A stretch of 64,000 nucleotides of DNA from Thermococcus stetteri. GTDB lineage: Archaea > Methanobacteriota_B > Thermococci > Thermococcales > Thermococcaceae. The position numbers and the translations under genes are program-made. Location of the stretch: NCBI RefSeq assembly GCF_017873335.1, contig NZ_JAGGKB010000001.1:186001-250000 (forward strand), read 5' to 3'. Below the pieces are notes generated by a model. That model was not told where the DNA came from and made no database searches. It was given only the letters and a program-made list of their open reading frames with translations. Below are positions 29,543-38,176 of the stretch, one piece after another; position 1 is the first letter of the stretch; each line of letters starts with the position of its first letter.

Positions 29543-30265
29543 ATGGGCGCGAACTATACAGGAGGGCTTCCTAACAAGATTATTCCAATTGAAGTCCCGC
29601 CACACGTTCTCATGGTTCGTGGGATAGGGTGGGATTCCAACGTCTACTTAGTCAGAGACGGAGAGGAAGCCCTTGTCATTGACACCGGGACTGGAGTAAA
29701 CTGGCACGCCTACACCAAAATCTGGGAGGGGGAGGGCTACCTTACTGGTGTAGAGCACGTAACGATTTTCAACACGCACGAGCACTTCGATCACGTCGGT
29801 GGGAACACGGTACTGAGGCGCTGGCTGGAGGAGCGCGGGATTAAGGTCTCTTTCGCCGCACATAGAATAACCGCAGATGTGCTCGAACGCGGGGATGACG
29901 GCATAATTCTTTCCTACTTCTACGGCAGACGGTTCGAACCCCATCCAGTAGGCCTTAAGCTAGATGATGGAGACACTCTGAAGGTCGGCTCTCTTGAGCT
30001 TTTGGTCCTACACACTCCTGGCCACACTGCTGGGAGCTCCTGCCTTTACCTCGATGATGGAAGGCATAGGATAATGTTCACTGGCGACACTGTCTTTAAG
30101 GGTGCTGTCGGCAGGACGGATCTCCCGACTGGGGAGGGCTGGGCGCTCAGGGAGAGCCTGGAGAGGCTGGCTGAGTTCGACGTTGACTTTGGCTTTCCCG
30201 GGCACGGCGGCTACATAAAGGACTGGAAGGAGAACCTGAACGAGGTTATGAGGTGGCTTTTATGA
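29543..30265 (+). CDS. Metallo-beta-lactamase fold hydrolase
   Basis: 240 residues with the full metal set: NTHEHFDHVGG (HxHxDH), HTPGHTAGSSCL (His), GDTVF (Asp) and FPGHGGYI (His). The family includes glyoxalase II and related thioesterases; the substrate cannot be told here. Start at 29543 follows GGAGGTGGAAC; a start 45 bases upstream lacks a ribosome site and overlaps the sRNA-like region. Its stop overlaps the UPF0248 gene by ATGA. Confidence 0.88.
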   Translation: MGANYTGGLPNKIIPIEVPPHVLMVRGIGWDSNVYLVRDGEEALVIDTGTGVNWHAYTKIWEGEGYLTGVEHVTIFNTHEHFDHVGGNTVLRRWLEERGIKVSFAAHRITADVLERGDDGIILSYFYGRRFEPHPVGLKLDDGDTLKVGSLELLVLHTPGHTAGSSCLYLDDGRHRIMFTGDTVFKGAVGRTDLPTGEGWALRESLERLAEFDVDFGFPGHGGYIKDWKENLNEVMRWLL

Positions 30266-30507
30266 GGAAGGGCTCGGTGAAGGAAGTTCTGGCGAAGATA
30301 AAGTACGACCCGCGGGAGAGGGAAGAAGACTACTACGTCGTCGTAGAGCACAGGGGAGCTTATGGGGGAGAGAAGAAGATACCCGTCGAGCTTATTGAGC
30401 TCGGACATGGGTACTTCTTTGTTGGAGAAGCCCAGATACCCTATCACAGAATTCTGCGCGTCGTTAGAAAAGATGGAAAAGTCCTCTGGGAGACGAGGAA
30501 GCTATAG
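30262..30507 (+). CDS. UPF0248 (DUF504) family protein
   Basis: 81 residues. The family core is visible: VLAKIKYDPREREEDYYVVVEHRG, then the HRILRVVRKDGKVLWETR end. Members are small archaeal proteins of unknown function, often near RNA-processing genes. The start overlaps the metallo-beta-lactamase stop, so the two are translationally coupled. The last 6 bases overlap the convergent VIT-DUF835 gene. Confidence 0.85.
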   Translation: MRKGSVKEVLAKIKYDPREREEDYYVVVEHRGAYGGEKKIPVELIELGHGYFFVGEAQIPYHRILRVVRKDGKVLWETRKL

Positions 30508-31479
30508 TATAACTTCAAACTCAGACGTGAGCAGGCCCCACTCCTTTTTCTCAAAGGCATCTGGATTGGCGCTTATTATGAGGAATCCATTGTTCACTAT
30601 TGCCGCATCTTTTATGTAGAAAAGAAAATCCAGAGCATCCCTAAAGCCGAGTTCCACAACCAAGTACCCAACGTTTTGGATGAAGATTACTCCCTGCTTC
30701 CCCTTCTCTTTGGCAGACTTAAGGAACTTAAGGAGCTCGCCTTTGAGTTCGGGGACGAACTTTGGAGGTACTACCTTCTCAGGGTATTCCTCTGAGATTT
30801 TCGATACCCAAATCACGTTGTCTATCTCAGTGAGCTCCCTGAATTTGTCTGGGTGCTCCCTTATTACCGCGATCACTTCCCTGTTGTCCGTCAGCATGTC
30901 CGGGAGTATGTATTTTGCTTTCTCGTCGTCGGTTACCAGATACGCCCCGAACTTCAGCCTGTCGGGAAAAATCTGCCTGAGCTCAAAGTAAAGAACTATA
31001 TCGTACACCTTCTTTATTTCCTCGTAGTGGTTTTGTTCTATCTCTGAAAGCTCAAATGCTATTCTCCTGACTTCCTCGTTTTCGGCAACACCCGCTAAGA
31101 TTTCATAAGTTCTCTTTGCGAAGAGTTCGCTCTCCATGCAGTACTCCAGCGCCCTGATGTAGTCTTCAACCTTTTCAAACTCTGGGTAAAAAGGATAGAC
31201 CTCAACGGGAGGGATATCCACCTTAACGGGCTCCTCTCCGGGAAAGAGCCGCTCAAACGTCCTCCTGAGTAGAAGCTCATGGCCCTTGCTCTCCCTGCTC
31301 ATCTTCTTGAACAGCGCCCGCACGCTCTTTCTCTTTGCCTTCTCGGCAAGTTCGGCATAGTATCTTGCCTCATCCTCTCCATTGAATATTGCATAGCTCA
31401 GAAGCTCCTTTGGACCGAGTTTCTTTAATCTTTCAATTATCTCATTCATGATAGCCTGGGGGTTAGGTTGGGAAGTCAT
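30502..31479 (-). CDS. Ferritin-like (rubrerythrin/VIT) domain fused to DUF835
   Basis: 325 residues. Residues about 20-170 form a four-helix bundle with repeated Glu/His positions (GEDEARYYAELAEK, ESKGHELLL, CMESELFAKRTYE, EIEQNHYEEIKK), the di-iron pattern of rubrerythrin-like proteins. Residues about 190-325 are a DUF835 domain (VIAVIREHPDKF, VIFIQNVGYLV, FLIISANPDAFEKKE). DUF835 is often joined to sensors, so this may be an iron or peroxide sensor. ATG at 31479 is favoured over GTG at 31488. The upstream 18-bp palindrome may control it. Confidence 0.8.
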   Translation of the reverse strand: MTSQPNPQAIMNEIIERLKKLGPKELLSYAIFNGEDEARYYAELAEKAKRKSVRALFKKMSRESKGHELLLRRTFERLFPGEEPVKVDIPPVEVYPFYPEFEKVEDYIRALEYCMESELFAKRTYEILAGVAENEEVRRIAFELSEIEQNHYEEIKKVYDIVLYFELRQIFPDRLKFGAYLVTDDEKAKYILPDMLTDNREVIAVIREHPDKFRELTEIDNVIWVSKISEEYPEKVVPPKFVPELKGELLKFLKSAKEKGKQGVIFIQNVGYLVVELGFRDALDFLFYIKDAAIVNNGFLIISANPDAFEKKEWGLLTSEFEVIL

Positions 31480-31514
31480 TTTGATCACACCTACTTTTTA
31501 ATACCCAAAAGCTA

Positions 31515-31532
31515 ACAGAAAAGCTTTTCTGT
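31515..31532. promoter_or_regulatory. Perfect 18-bp palindrome, candidate operator
   Basis: ACAGAAAAGCTTTTCTGT is perfectly self-complementary and lies between the divergent VIT-DUF835 and tatD genes, about 35 bp before each start region, where a regulator could act on both. Confidence 0.45.
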
Positions 31533-31561
31533 GGAGGGTGATTCTGGGAACAGGATGAGAG

Positions 31562-32320
31562 ATGATAGATGCGCACTGCCACATTGAGATGTTCAAGAAG
31601 GACGCGCCGAAGATCGCTGAAGAGAGCAGAAAACGCCTCAGGGCGGTCGTTGATTCTATCACAGAGTACCGTAAGTTCCACGTCTGGAAGAGCTGGGAGC
31701 TCTTGAAGCCCCACTTCGGGTTCATCTTCCCAACCCTCGGCTATGCACCAAACGAAGCTAGGAGGGGCAACTGGGATAAGGTGAGAAAAGTAGATGCCTT
31801 CATAAGAGAGAACGCTGACGAGATAGTCGCCATTGGAGAGATAGGCCTCGACTTCTACTACGCTAAAACCGAGGAAGAAAGGAAGAACCAGCGGGAAATC
31901 TTCCACCACTTCCTAAACCTCGCCGTCGAGCTTGGCAAACCCGTTGTCCTGCACGCGAGGGACGCCGAAAAGGAGGTTTTCGAGGCGATCCAGAGGGCCG
32001 GTGTTAGGGCTTACTTCCACTCCTACAGCGGGCCGTCAGATCTCGCCCTTGAGATAGTTGAGAACGGCCACATCATCGGGATAAACACGGGAATAGACTT
32101 CATCCCAGAGGTGAGAAAGGCCGCCGAAGTACTCCCTCTTGAGAGCATCGTCGTTGAAACGGACGCTCCGTACATGAGTCCCTACAAGGGCGAGAAGAAC
32201 TACCCGTGGAACGTGGAGTACGCGGTAAGGAGAATAGCGGAGATAAAGGGGCTGGAGTTTAAGGAAGTAGAAAAGATAACAGAGAGAAACGCGATTCGGT
32301 TCTTCGACTTAAAGCTCTGA
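31562..32320 (+). CDS. TatD family metal-dependent hydrolase
   Basis: 252 residues. Metal ligands: DAHCHIEM (H-x-H), EIGLDFYY (Glu), HARDAEKE (His), FHSYSG (His) and ETDAPYMSPY (Asp). TatD proteins are nucleases for DNA ends or D-Tyr-tRNA deacylase relatives; a role in repair or RNA quality control is typical. ATG at 31562 follows GGATGAGAG. A second small gene follows 10 bases later on the same strand. Confidence 0.9.
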   Translation: MIDAHCHIEMFKKDAPKIAEESRKRLRAVVDSITEYRKFHVWKSWELLKPHFGFIFPTLGYAPNEARRGNWDKVRKVDAFIRENADEIVAIGEIGLDFYYAKTEEERKNQREIFHHFLNLAVELGKPVVLHARDAEKEVFEAIQRAGVRAYFHSYSGPSDLALEIVENGHIIGINTGIDFIPEVRKAAEVLPLESIVVETDAPYMSPYKGEKNYPWNVEYAVRRIAEIKGLEFKEVEKITERNAIRFFDLKL

Positions 32321-32330
32321 GGTGATGGCA

Positions 32331-32630
32331 ATGGTTGAAATCCCGGAGATTGAGGAGCTTAAGGAACTTTTGAAAGAACTCGGTGAGGAGGGACTCATAA
32401 AAAGGCTTGAGTCCTTCGTGAGGATGAACGAGGGGCTTGAGAGCAAGCGCGGAGAGGATTTCATCAAGGTCTCCATCCTGGGCTTTGCCGAGGGACTCCT
32501 GGTGGTTCTGAAGGAGAAGTACGAAGATCCGAGAGTGAGGGAGCTCTACGAGAAGATAAGGGCGAAGAGGGCCGAGCTGGACGAGCAGTTCAGGAAGCCG
32601 AGGATACCCTACCTTGAAGAAGAGCCATAA
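32331..32630 (+). CDS. Small acidic helical protein, unknown function
   Basis: 99 residues, almost all helical and rich in Glu and Lys (EIEELKELLKELGEEGLI, RELYEKIRAKRAELDE). No family is recognised. The start ATG at 32331 follows GAGGTGATGG; earlier in-frame GTG/ATG codons overlap that site. It trails tatD by 10 bases in one operon. Confidence 0.65.
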   Translation: MVEIPEIEELKELLKELGEEGLIKRLESFVRMNEGLESKRGEDFIKVSILGFAEGLLVVLKEKYEDPRVRELYEKIRAKRAELDEQFRKPRIPYLEEEP

Positions 32631-32739
32631 GCCCGCGAAAAGCGATACAGCTGGGGGCACATCTGGTTAAAAAGTGCCTGTTAGATACTTTACAACATTT
32701 TAAAGCCTAACCAAAAGGCTATTATAGTCTGAGTGCGTT

Positions 32740-32840
32740 ATCTATTTTATACACGATGATGAGAACAAGGGGAGCCCAAACGTCGCTTGTCTGCGGTTCC
32801 TCCGGAACCCATGCTCCCGGCGTTCGGACTCTTCTTATTG
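32740..32840 (+). other. Structured leader or RNA upstream of the broken surface-protein gene
   Basis: After a TATA-like TATTTTATA (about 32740) comes a region able to fold: outer GGGGAGC (32769-32775) with GCTCCC (near 32811), and an inner perfect hairpin GGTTCC-TCC-GGAACC. ATGATGA just upstream looks like a C box, but no CTGA follows in place, so a C/D RNA is not supported. It may be a 5' leader structure of the gene at 32854. The rest of 32631-32739 shows nothing further apart from AT-rich DNA. Confidence 0.35.
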
Positions 32841-32853
32841 AGGGGCGATATGT

Positions 32854-34004
32854 ATGAAGAAGATAGTTACCTTGCTAGTTTATCTTCTTTTGACCTCTTA
32901 CCTAAACGTGGGATTCCTGGGCTTTGCACCAGTGAGCGCGGGAGGAAACGTTGTTTTTTCCGATGACTTCAATGACAACAGCCTTGACACAACGAAGTGG
33001 ACGGAGGACGTTGTTGGGTATGGAAACTCCTACACCGAGGCCAACGGGGAAGCCCAGTTCGTAACGTACAGTCATCAGGGCTGGAATTCCAGCCACGCGG
33101 TTCTGAGGAGCAAGGCCATCCATCTAGACAGCTGGAGCTCGATAACCCTCTCTGGGAGGTGGAAGTTCACCGACCCCGGAACGGCTGAGATGCTGGTGAG
33201 GATTGAAGACTTGAACTCAAACAACTTCGTGGGGGTCCACTACATAAGCTGGCCGAGCGAGCAGATATCCTACAGATACTACGCTGACCTCCTCCCCGCC
33301 CTGAAGGGCGAGGGTTCCAACGAATCAACCCCTCGCCAATGACGGGAAGGTTTGAGGGGTTCCATTCAGACCCAAACCAAAACGGGTCTTCGACCCCTCA
33401 GGCCGGGCCTTCGGCCAATTACCCCTACCCCCCGCAAGAGCGGGAAGGCTCGGGGTTATGGTTCTCAACCGATCTCTACAGGGTGACGTTCAGGGCAGGG
33501 GAAGACCTTGAGGGAGTACTGGCCGTTCGCCAGGAAGCGGGCGAGGTTGAGAACTACACCACCTACGCCCTCTTCAACGTGACCCACCCGGCAAACTGGT
33601 CGCTGGAGAACGTTACCATATCCTTCAGAGTCTCAAAGGAATGGCTCGATGGAAAGAATGGAACCCTCGTGCTCCTCAGGTATTCCGGCAGAAAGTGGGA
33701 GAAGTACGAGCCGATCTATGAGTACAGCGACAGGGAGTACTCCTACTACAGGGCGAGGGTTCAGGGATTGTCACTCTTCGCCGTAGCGGAGAAGATCGAG
33801 GTTCCCACTCCACCCTCGCCTGGAACCAACGAAACGACCGAAACAAAACCAACGACGGAAACAACAACCACTCCCAACCCAACGGAGACTCCGTCGAGCT
33901 CTCCATCGCCGCCGAACACTGAAAGCGGGAGCAACCTGCCCTACTACGCGCTCGGGATAGCGGTGCTGATACTCGTAGGGGCCTACATCTACAGGAAGCG
34001 GTGA
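32854..34004 (+). pseudogene. Surface protein gene (LamG-like and PGF-type domains), interrupted
   Basis: Two halves in different frames. 32854-33342 gives a signal peptide and the first part of a concanavalin-like domain (FSDDFNDNSLDTTKWTED, then VGVHYISWPSEQISYRYYAD). 33339-34004 gives a domain with STDLYRVTFRAGEDLEGV, a Thr/Pro-rich linker (TTTTPNPTETPSSSPSPP) and a C-terminal membrane anchor. The join holds about 185 bases of hairpin-rich DNA. Removing 33288-33472 restores one frame (YYAD-LYRV), so the gene was probably whole before an insertion. If nothing else was lost, the intact protein would be about 320 residues. Confidence 0.7.
33288..33472 (-). mobile_element. Non-autonomous IS200/IS605 (TnpB)-type relic, right-end/omegaRNA-like
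   Basis: On the minus strand this about 185-base segment is full of hairpins (CCCGC-TCTT-GCGGG, GGCC-GAA-GGCC, GGGTC-GAA-GACCC) and ends with CCTCGCCC-TTCA-GGGCGGGG-AGGAGG. From memory that last hairpin closes the right end of tnpB elements in Thermococcus and Pyrococcus, where it belongs to the omegaRNA scaffold. No tnpB or tnpA reading frame is present, so it is a MITE-like remnant inserted in the surface-protein gene. Exact ends are inferred from frame restoration, not from known termini. Confidence 0.55.
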
Positions 34005-34035
34005 GCATTCCTTTTGCTTTTTGACTTCTTTTTCC

Positions 34036-34923
34036 CTAAAGCACTCCGGCCGTCGTAAGGGCTTTCCTGATACCTTCCAGCGCTTTTTCATCGAGCGGGA
34101 GTGATGGAAGCCTTGGCTTTCCAACATTTAGGCCCCTCATCCCCATCGCGGCCTTTATAGCGCTTACCTGGTTGTACTTCTTGACCACGACCTCGTTTAT
34201 CAGGTTGAGGCGAAGCTGGAGTTCCCTCGCCTTTTGGTGGTTGCCCGCTTTGAAGGCCTCCCACAGCTCGGCGCATATCTCCGGTGCAACATTTGCAACG
34301 GCCACAACAGCACCGTGGGCACCGATAACCCAAGAGGAGTACATCACGTCGGCCGTTCCCGCGAGAATCGTGAACCTGTCGCCGAGCCTTCTGACGAGCT
34401 CGGTTATCCTTCCCATGTTTGCGCTGGAGTCCTTGATCCCGACGATGTTGGAGTGCTCCTCTGCAAGGCGCTCGATAACGTCTACCGGTATGTTCAGGCC
34501 CGTGAACTTGGGGACGTTGTAGATGAGGATTCTTCCATCTAACTTCCCGGCGAGCATCAAGTAGTGGGCGAAAAGCTCCTCCGGAGACGGCTTGAAGTAG
34601 TAGGGTGGCCCGATGAGAAGGGCGTTAGCTCCGAGGTCTAGGAGAGCCCTTCCGAGCCTCAGGGTTTCTCTCGTTGAGTTCTCGGTGGCTCCAGCGATTA
34701 CCGGGACTTTCGATGGGGCCTCATCGAGGACTATCTCAACCACCCTCAGCTTTTCCTCAAAGCTCAGGTAGGGGAACTCGCCGTTGCTTCCGAGGGAGAC
34801 AAGGCCGTTCAGGCCGGCGTTGATGAAGTGGTGGACTAGCTCCCTTAAAACCGGCTCGTTGATGTTTTCGTCCTCGTCAAAGGGCGTTACGTGGGGGACG
34901 AAGACTCCTTCCAGCATAGGCAT
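34036..34923 (-). CDS. DapA/NanA family aldolase
   Basis: 295 residues, TIM-barrel length. Substrate-binding GSNGEFPYLS, the Tyr of LIYNVPKFTG, and the Schiff-base Lys in IVGIKDSSA are all present. The family covers dihydrodipicolinate synthase and 2-keto-3-deoxy-acid aldolases. Thermococcales make lysine by the alpha-aminoadipate route, so an aldolase for a keto-deoxy sugar acid is more likely than DapA. ATG at 34923 (next ATG 34917) lies about 27 bp after GTTTAAC, which suggests a leaderless mRNA. Confidence 0.85.
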   Translation of the reverse strand: MPMLEGVFVPHVTPFDEDENINEPVLRELVHHFINAGLNGLVSLGSNGEFPYLSFEEKLRVVEIVLDEAPSKVPVIAGATENSTRETLRLGRALLDLGANALLIGPPYYFKPSPEELFAHYLMLAGKLDGRILIYNVPKFTGLNIPVDVIERLAEEHSNIVGIKDSSANMGRITELVRRLGDRFTILAGTADVMYSSWVIGAHGAVVAVANVAPEICAELWEAFKAGNHQKARELQLRLNLINEVVVKKYNQVSAIKAAMGMRGLNVGKPRLPSLPLDEKALEGIRKALTTAGVL

Positions 34924-35078
34924 CGGGCTGAGTAGAAGCAGAAAGTTAAACGCCTTTCGGAATTGCGTACTCATCCGAACTATGGGAACAAAACCACTAA
35001 GTTTCGGGTACCTCAGGGCTTCTTTTCGGGGGCCTGCGTGGCAGGTGCCCTAAGAGTTCAGGATGTTGTTAGGAGGAT

Positions 35079-35165
35079 ATGGCCATAGGGGAGGTCTTGC
35101 GAACGCGAGTGATGATTCACGGAACTGAAACTTTGAGAGAGGCCCTTACGGAAAGGCTTAAATAG
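35079..35165 (+). CDS. Possible 28-residue peptide or gene remnant
   Basis: ATG with AGGAGG two bases before it opens a frame of 28 residues (MAIGEVLRTRVMIHGTET and on to ALTERLK). No family is recognised. It lies 22 bases upstream of the ATPase gene. The TATA element of that gene overlaps its end, so it may be a relic or a leader peptide. Weak support. Confidence 0.25.
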   Translation: MAIGEVLRTRVMIHGTETLREALTERLK

Positions 35166-35187
35166 TTCACACTAAATTATGATAATC

Positions 35188-36552
35188 ATGAGTGAACAAT
35201 TTGTCAACAGGGTCGAGGAACTCAAAGCCCTTAGGGAAGCTTATGAGAGTGGCCGTAAAGAGCTGATAATCGTTTACGGGAGGAGAAGGGTTGGAAAGAC
35301 CGCACTCGTTAAGAAGTCGGTGGAAGGTATTTCCCACATCTACTTCTTCGCGGAGGAGACCCTTGAGAGTGAAAACCTTAGGACGTTCAAGAGATTAGTG
35401 GCAAAGGCCCTTGGAAACCCGCTGATTGAGAAGGCCGAGCTCTCGTGGGAGGAGCTTTTCGAGCTTCTCGACGGTTCTGGAGTTGTCGTGATAATAGACG
35501 AGTTCCCGAACCTTCTGAAGGCCAACAGGGGGCTGGTTTCAAAGTTCCAGAAGATATGGGACTCTGCCGAGAAGCTCAAGCTCGTCCTGACTGGCTCTGC
35601 CATCAGCGTGATGGAGAGCCACGTCCTCGGTTACAGAAGCCCCCTCTACGGCAGAAGGACGCTGTCCATAATGCTTAAGCCCCTGAACTTTCTCCACCTC
35701 CGGGAGTTCTTCCCGGAGAAAAGCTGGGAGGAGCTCGTGAGGATATACGGGATAACCGACGGGATTCCGGCCTACATCAAGGAAGTCCAGTTCCGGCTGA
35801 ATGCTGGGGAGAGCCTCGAGGAGGTCTTCCAGCCCAACAAGCCGCTCTTCGACGAGGCGGAGTTCCTACTCAGGAGCGAGCTTAGGGAACCAGCGAGGTA
35901 CTTCGCGATACTCAAGGCGATAGCCTTTGGGAAGACGAAGTTCGGGGAGATAGTGAGCTTCACTGGACTTCCGGGCTCAACCGTCTCAAAGTACCTCAGC
36001 AACCTGCAGACCCTCCACATAGTCGAGGAGAGGCACCCAATAGGCGAGCCAGAGCGGAAGAGGAACGCGCGCTATTACTTAAGCGACCTCTACTTCAACT
36101 TCTGGTTCCGCTTCGTTTACCCTAACCGTTCCCAGCTCCTTGACTTTGGATACATTGAGAACTTTGAGGAGGAGTACAACCACTATCTCGGTTTCGTCTT
36201 TGAAAAGGCCTGCACTGACTTCCTCAGGGAGATGAACAAAGCTGGAAAACTTCCTTTCCGCTTTACTAAAATTGGCCGCTGGTGGCGTAAGGGTGAGGAA
36301 ATTGACCTAGTGGCCTTGAATGAGAGCGAGAGGAAGGCGTTGTTCGTTGAGGTGAAGTGGAAAGAGCTGGGGGAGAAGGAAGCGAGGAGGATTCTGAAAG
36401 ATCTTGAGGGGAAGGCAGAGCTGGTCGGACTTAATGGATGGGAGAAGGGCTACGGACTGATCGCTAAAAACGTCGAGGGAAAAGAGAAGCTTAGGGAAGA
36501 GGACCTTTCGGCCTGGGATTTGGGCGACTTTGAGATAGCCAAAAGGAGGTAA
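35188..36552 (+). CDS. Archaeal ATPase (ATPase_2) with DUF234 nuclease-like C terminus
   Basis: 454 residues. N-terminal VNRVEELKALREAYE, then Walker A GRRRVGKTALVKK, Walker B VVVIIDEFPNLL, and sensor LTGSAIS. A winged-helix part lies near residue 265 (FGEIVSFTGLPGSTVSKYLSNL), and the C-terminal DUF234 part has E-x-D plus E-V-K-W (EEIDLVALNE, LFVEVKWK), like a PD-(D/E)XK nuclease core. Such genes are abundant in Thermococcales, function unclear, sometimes linked to mobile DNA. CTTAAATAG at 35157-35165 is 25 bp before the ATG at 35188, so the mRNA is likely leaderless. Confidence 0.88.
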   Translation: MSEQFVNRVEELKALREAYESGRKELIIVYGRRRVGKTALVKKSVEGISHIYFFAEETLESENLRTFKRLVAKALGNPLIEKAELSWEELFELLDGSGVVVIIDEFPNLLKANRGLVSKFQKIWDSAEKLKLVLTGSAISVMESHVLGYRSPLYGRRTLSIMLKPLNFLHLREFFPEKSWEELVRIYGITDGIPAYIKEVQFRLNAGESLEEVFQPNKPLFDEAEFLLRSELREPARYFAILKAIAFGKTKFGEIVSFTGLPGSTVSKYLSNLQTLHIVEERHPIGEPERKRNARYYLSDLYFNFWFRFVYPNRSQLLDFGYIENFEEEYNHYLGFVFEKACTDFLREMNKAGKLPFRFTKIGRWWRKGEEIDLVALNESERKALFVEVKWKELGEKEARRILKDLEGKAELVGLNGWEKGYGLIAKNVEGKEKLREEDLSAWDLGDFEIAKRR

Positions 36553-36563
36553 ACACCCTTGCC

Positions 36564-38090
36564 TCAGTAAAACTCCCCGAAAAGCTCAACCTCCTGGACG
36601 TAGCTCCTCCTCAGCTTCAGGGCAGTATATGCTTTTTCCAGCTCCCTGCCGAGGTAGAAGGCATGCCTCGGGCTTATCCCGAAGCGTTCAAGGATCGTGT
36701 CGATTATCTCGTTCGGTTCGTCACCCACTATCGTGAGAACCGGCTCTGTACCTCTGTGAGCGTTCACCCATATCCTCCCATCTTCCAGCCAGATGCGGAA
36801 ATAGATAGGCTCAAGTTCAATAGGCCTCTCTCTGGCCTCCACGACCTCATCGGCCGGCTTGAAGCGCCACTCTGCTTCCCTCTTCTCCTTGAGGATTAAC
36901 AGGTTGAAGCCGAGATCCTTGGGGAGGTCAAAGAGGTTCATGTCTACGGCTCTCCTGAGCTCCCTCACCGAACCCTTTGCCTTCGCGCTGACTTCCGTTG
37001 TCAGGAGGAGTTTTATGGAAAGCTCTTTTGCTATTCCAGCGAGCAGGGCGTTCATACCGACGCTGTCAGCGTCGTAAAGCTCGACCACGTTGCCCACACC
37101 CGCCAGGAGGACATCGTTAGGGTTCCTCTCGCGGTAGAGCTGGAAGGCAGTTACCGAGCGCGCTAAGTGGGGTACGTGCTCGAGGATAAGGTCAGGGATT
37201 ATCGTTTTGTATCCAAGGTCGAGAGCTTTCTCCTTGAGCTTTTCAAGGAACTCGACCCTCTCGGCAGGCTTGGTGGGGAAGTAGCTCTCCTTCTGGTTGG
37301 TGGGTATTAGGACGATGGGCTTTTCCGTTACAAGGGCCTCAAGGTTGCCAGAATCGACACTCAGAAAGAGGTCGGCGTAGTCAAGCGCCCCCTCGATTTC
37401 GGACGTGTTGAGAGAGTCGAAGCTGATTGGTACTTCAAAACCGGCCTCCCCCAGCCTCTCGCGTATCTCGGGAATTTCTTCGATAAAGTCGAGGTTCGTC
37501 TCACCGGCAACCATGCCGATGTCGATTATGTCAGCTCCCTCGCGGAGGTAGTAGAGGGCCTTCTCAACGGTTTTCTCAACGCCGAGTTTCGGAGCATCCA
37601 CTACCTCCGCCAGAATCCTCGCGGGAAAGTCCCTCCCTGCTGGAAGGTTGCCGATGAGGACGTTCCAGGGCTTCTTTAGAGCTTCCTCGATGTAGCGCCT
37701 GCTTTTCGTTTTGTTCCTGATGTCCTCCACCCTTTTGAGAGCATCGAAGGAGAAGAGCTCATCCGCCGGAACTTCCTTGCTGAGCTTGAAACCATCCTCA
37801 AGGGCCCTCAAGACCTGCGGAAGATCCATAGCACTCCTTGGCCCCTTGAAGGTTGGAATCCCGAGCTCGTCCTCAATAAGTTGGGCAGATCCCCTTACAA
37901 GGCCTGGAATGAGAATAAGGTCATAGTCCTCGCTTTTTATTCCAGCTTTTTTCAGGTACCTAACGATCAGCTCCGGGGTGAGGAAAGCGGCGACGCTCAC
38001 CGGGGCTACAAAAATATCACACCCTCTCCCGTACTTCCGAACGAGCGGCTCTGCCAGCTTTCCGGTGACGAGGAGGATTCTCTTATGCAT
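36564..38090 (-). CDS. Dihydropteroate synthase-like protein (TIGR00284 family)
   Basis: 508 residues. An N-terminal part (KRILLVTGKLAEPLVRKYG) precedes a TIM barrel with the pterin-binding pattern: GADIIDIGMVAGETN and FDSLNTSEIEGALDYAD. A C-terminal domain of about 130 residues is specific to this archaeal family. It probably acts on a pterin-like substrate, and a folate/methanopterin step is likely, but the actual reaction is not settled. The ATG at 38090 lies about 30 bases after the tandem C/D RNAs on the same strand. Confidence 0.85.
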   Translation of the reverse strand: MHKRILLVTGKLAEPLVRKYGRGCDIFVAPVSVAAFLTPELIVRYLKKAGIKSEDYDLILIPGLVRGSAQLIEDELGIPTFKGPRSAMDLPQVLRALEDGFKLSKEVPADELFSFDALKRVEDIRNKTKSRRYIEEALKKPWNVLIGNLPAGRDFPARILAEVVDAPKLGVEKTVEKALYYLREGADIIDIGMVAGETNLDFIEEIPEIRERLGEAGFEVPISFDSLNTSEIEGALDYADLFLSVDSGNLEALVTEKPIVLIPTNQKESYFPTKPAERVEFLEKLKEKALDLGYKTIIPDLILEHVPHLARSVTAFQLYRERNPNDVLLAGVGNVVELYDADSVGMNALLAGIAKELSIKLLLTTEVSAKAKGSVRELRRAVDMNLFDLPKDLGFNLLILKEKREAEWRFKPADEVVEARERPIELEPIYFRIWLEDGRIWVNAHRGTEPVLTIVGDEPNEIIDTILERFGISPRHAFYLGRELEKAYTALKLRRSYVQEVELFGEFY

Positions 38091-38122
38091 GGAAGAAAGT
38101 TGGGGCTTGTGGTTAAAAGCCC

Positions 38123-38175
38123 TCCGCCGGTAGGTGGCTCATCACAGCTCAGGCGGGAGTAGCTCTTCATCGGGC
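38123..38175 (-). ncRNA. C/D-box guide sRNA, downstream member of a tandem pair
   Basis: Minus strand: C box CCGATGA (38167-38173), guide AGAGCTACTCCCGC, D' CTGA (38149-38152), 4-nt spacer, C' TGATGA (38139-38144), guide GCCACCTACCGG, variant D box CGGA (38123-38126). The D' guide complements GCGGGAGUA, which from memory occurs in the conserved 23S rRNA stretch GGCGGGAGUAACUAU. The sRNA is in the leader region of the dihydropteroate-synthase-like gene. Confidence 0.75.
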
Positions 38176-38176
38176 C

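Noticed and set aside
32754-32830. C/D sRNA starting with ATGATGA
   Set aside because: No CTGA-like D or D' box follows at guide distance.
34036-34923. dapA for lysine biosynthesis
   Set aside because: The fold is right, but this group uses another lysine route and no dapB or lysA is near, so only the family name is given.
35109-35130. GTGATGA followed by CTGA, a C/D-like signal
   Set aside because: Only 9 bases lie between the boxes, too few for a guide, and no second box pair is near; the stretch lies in a small open frame.
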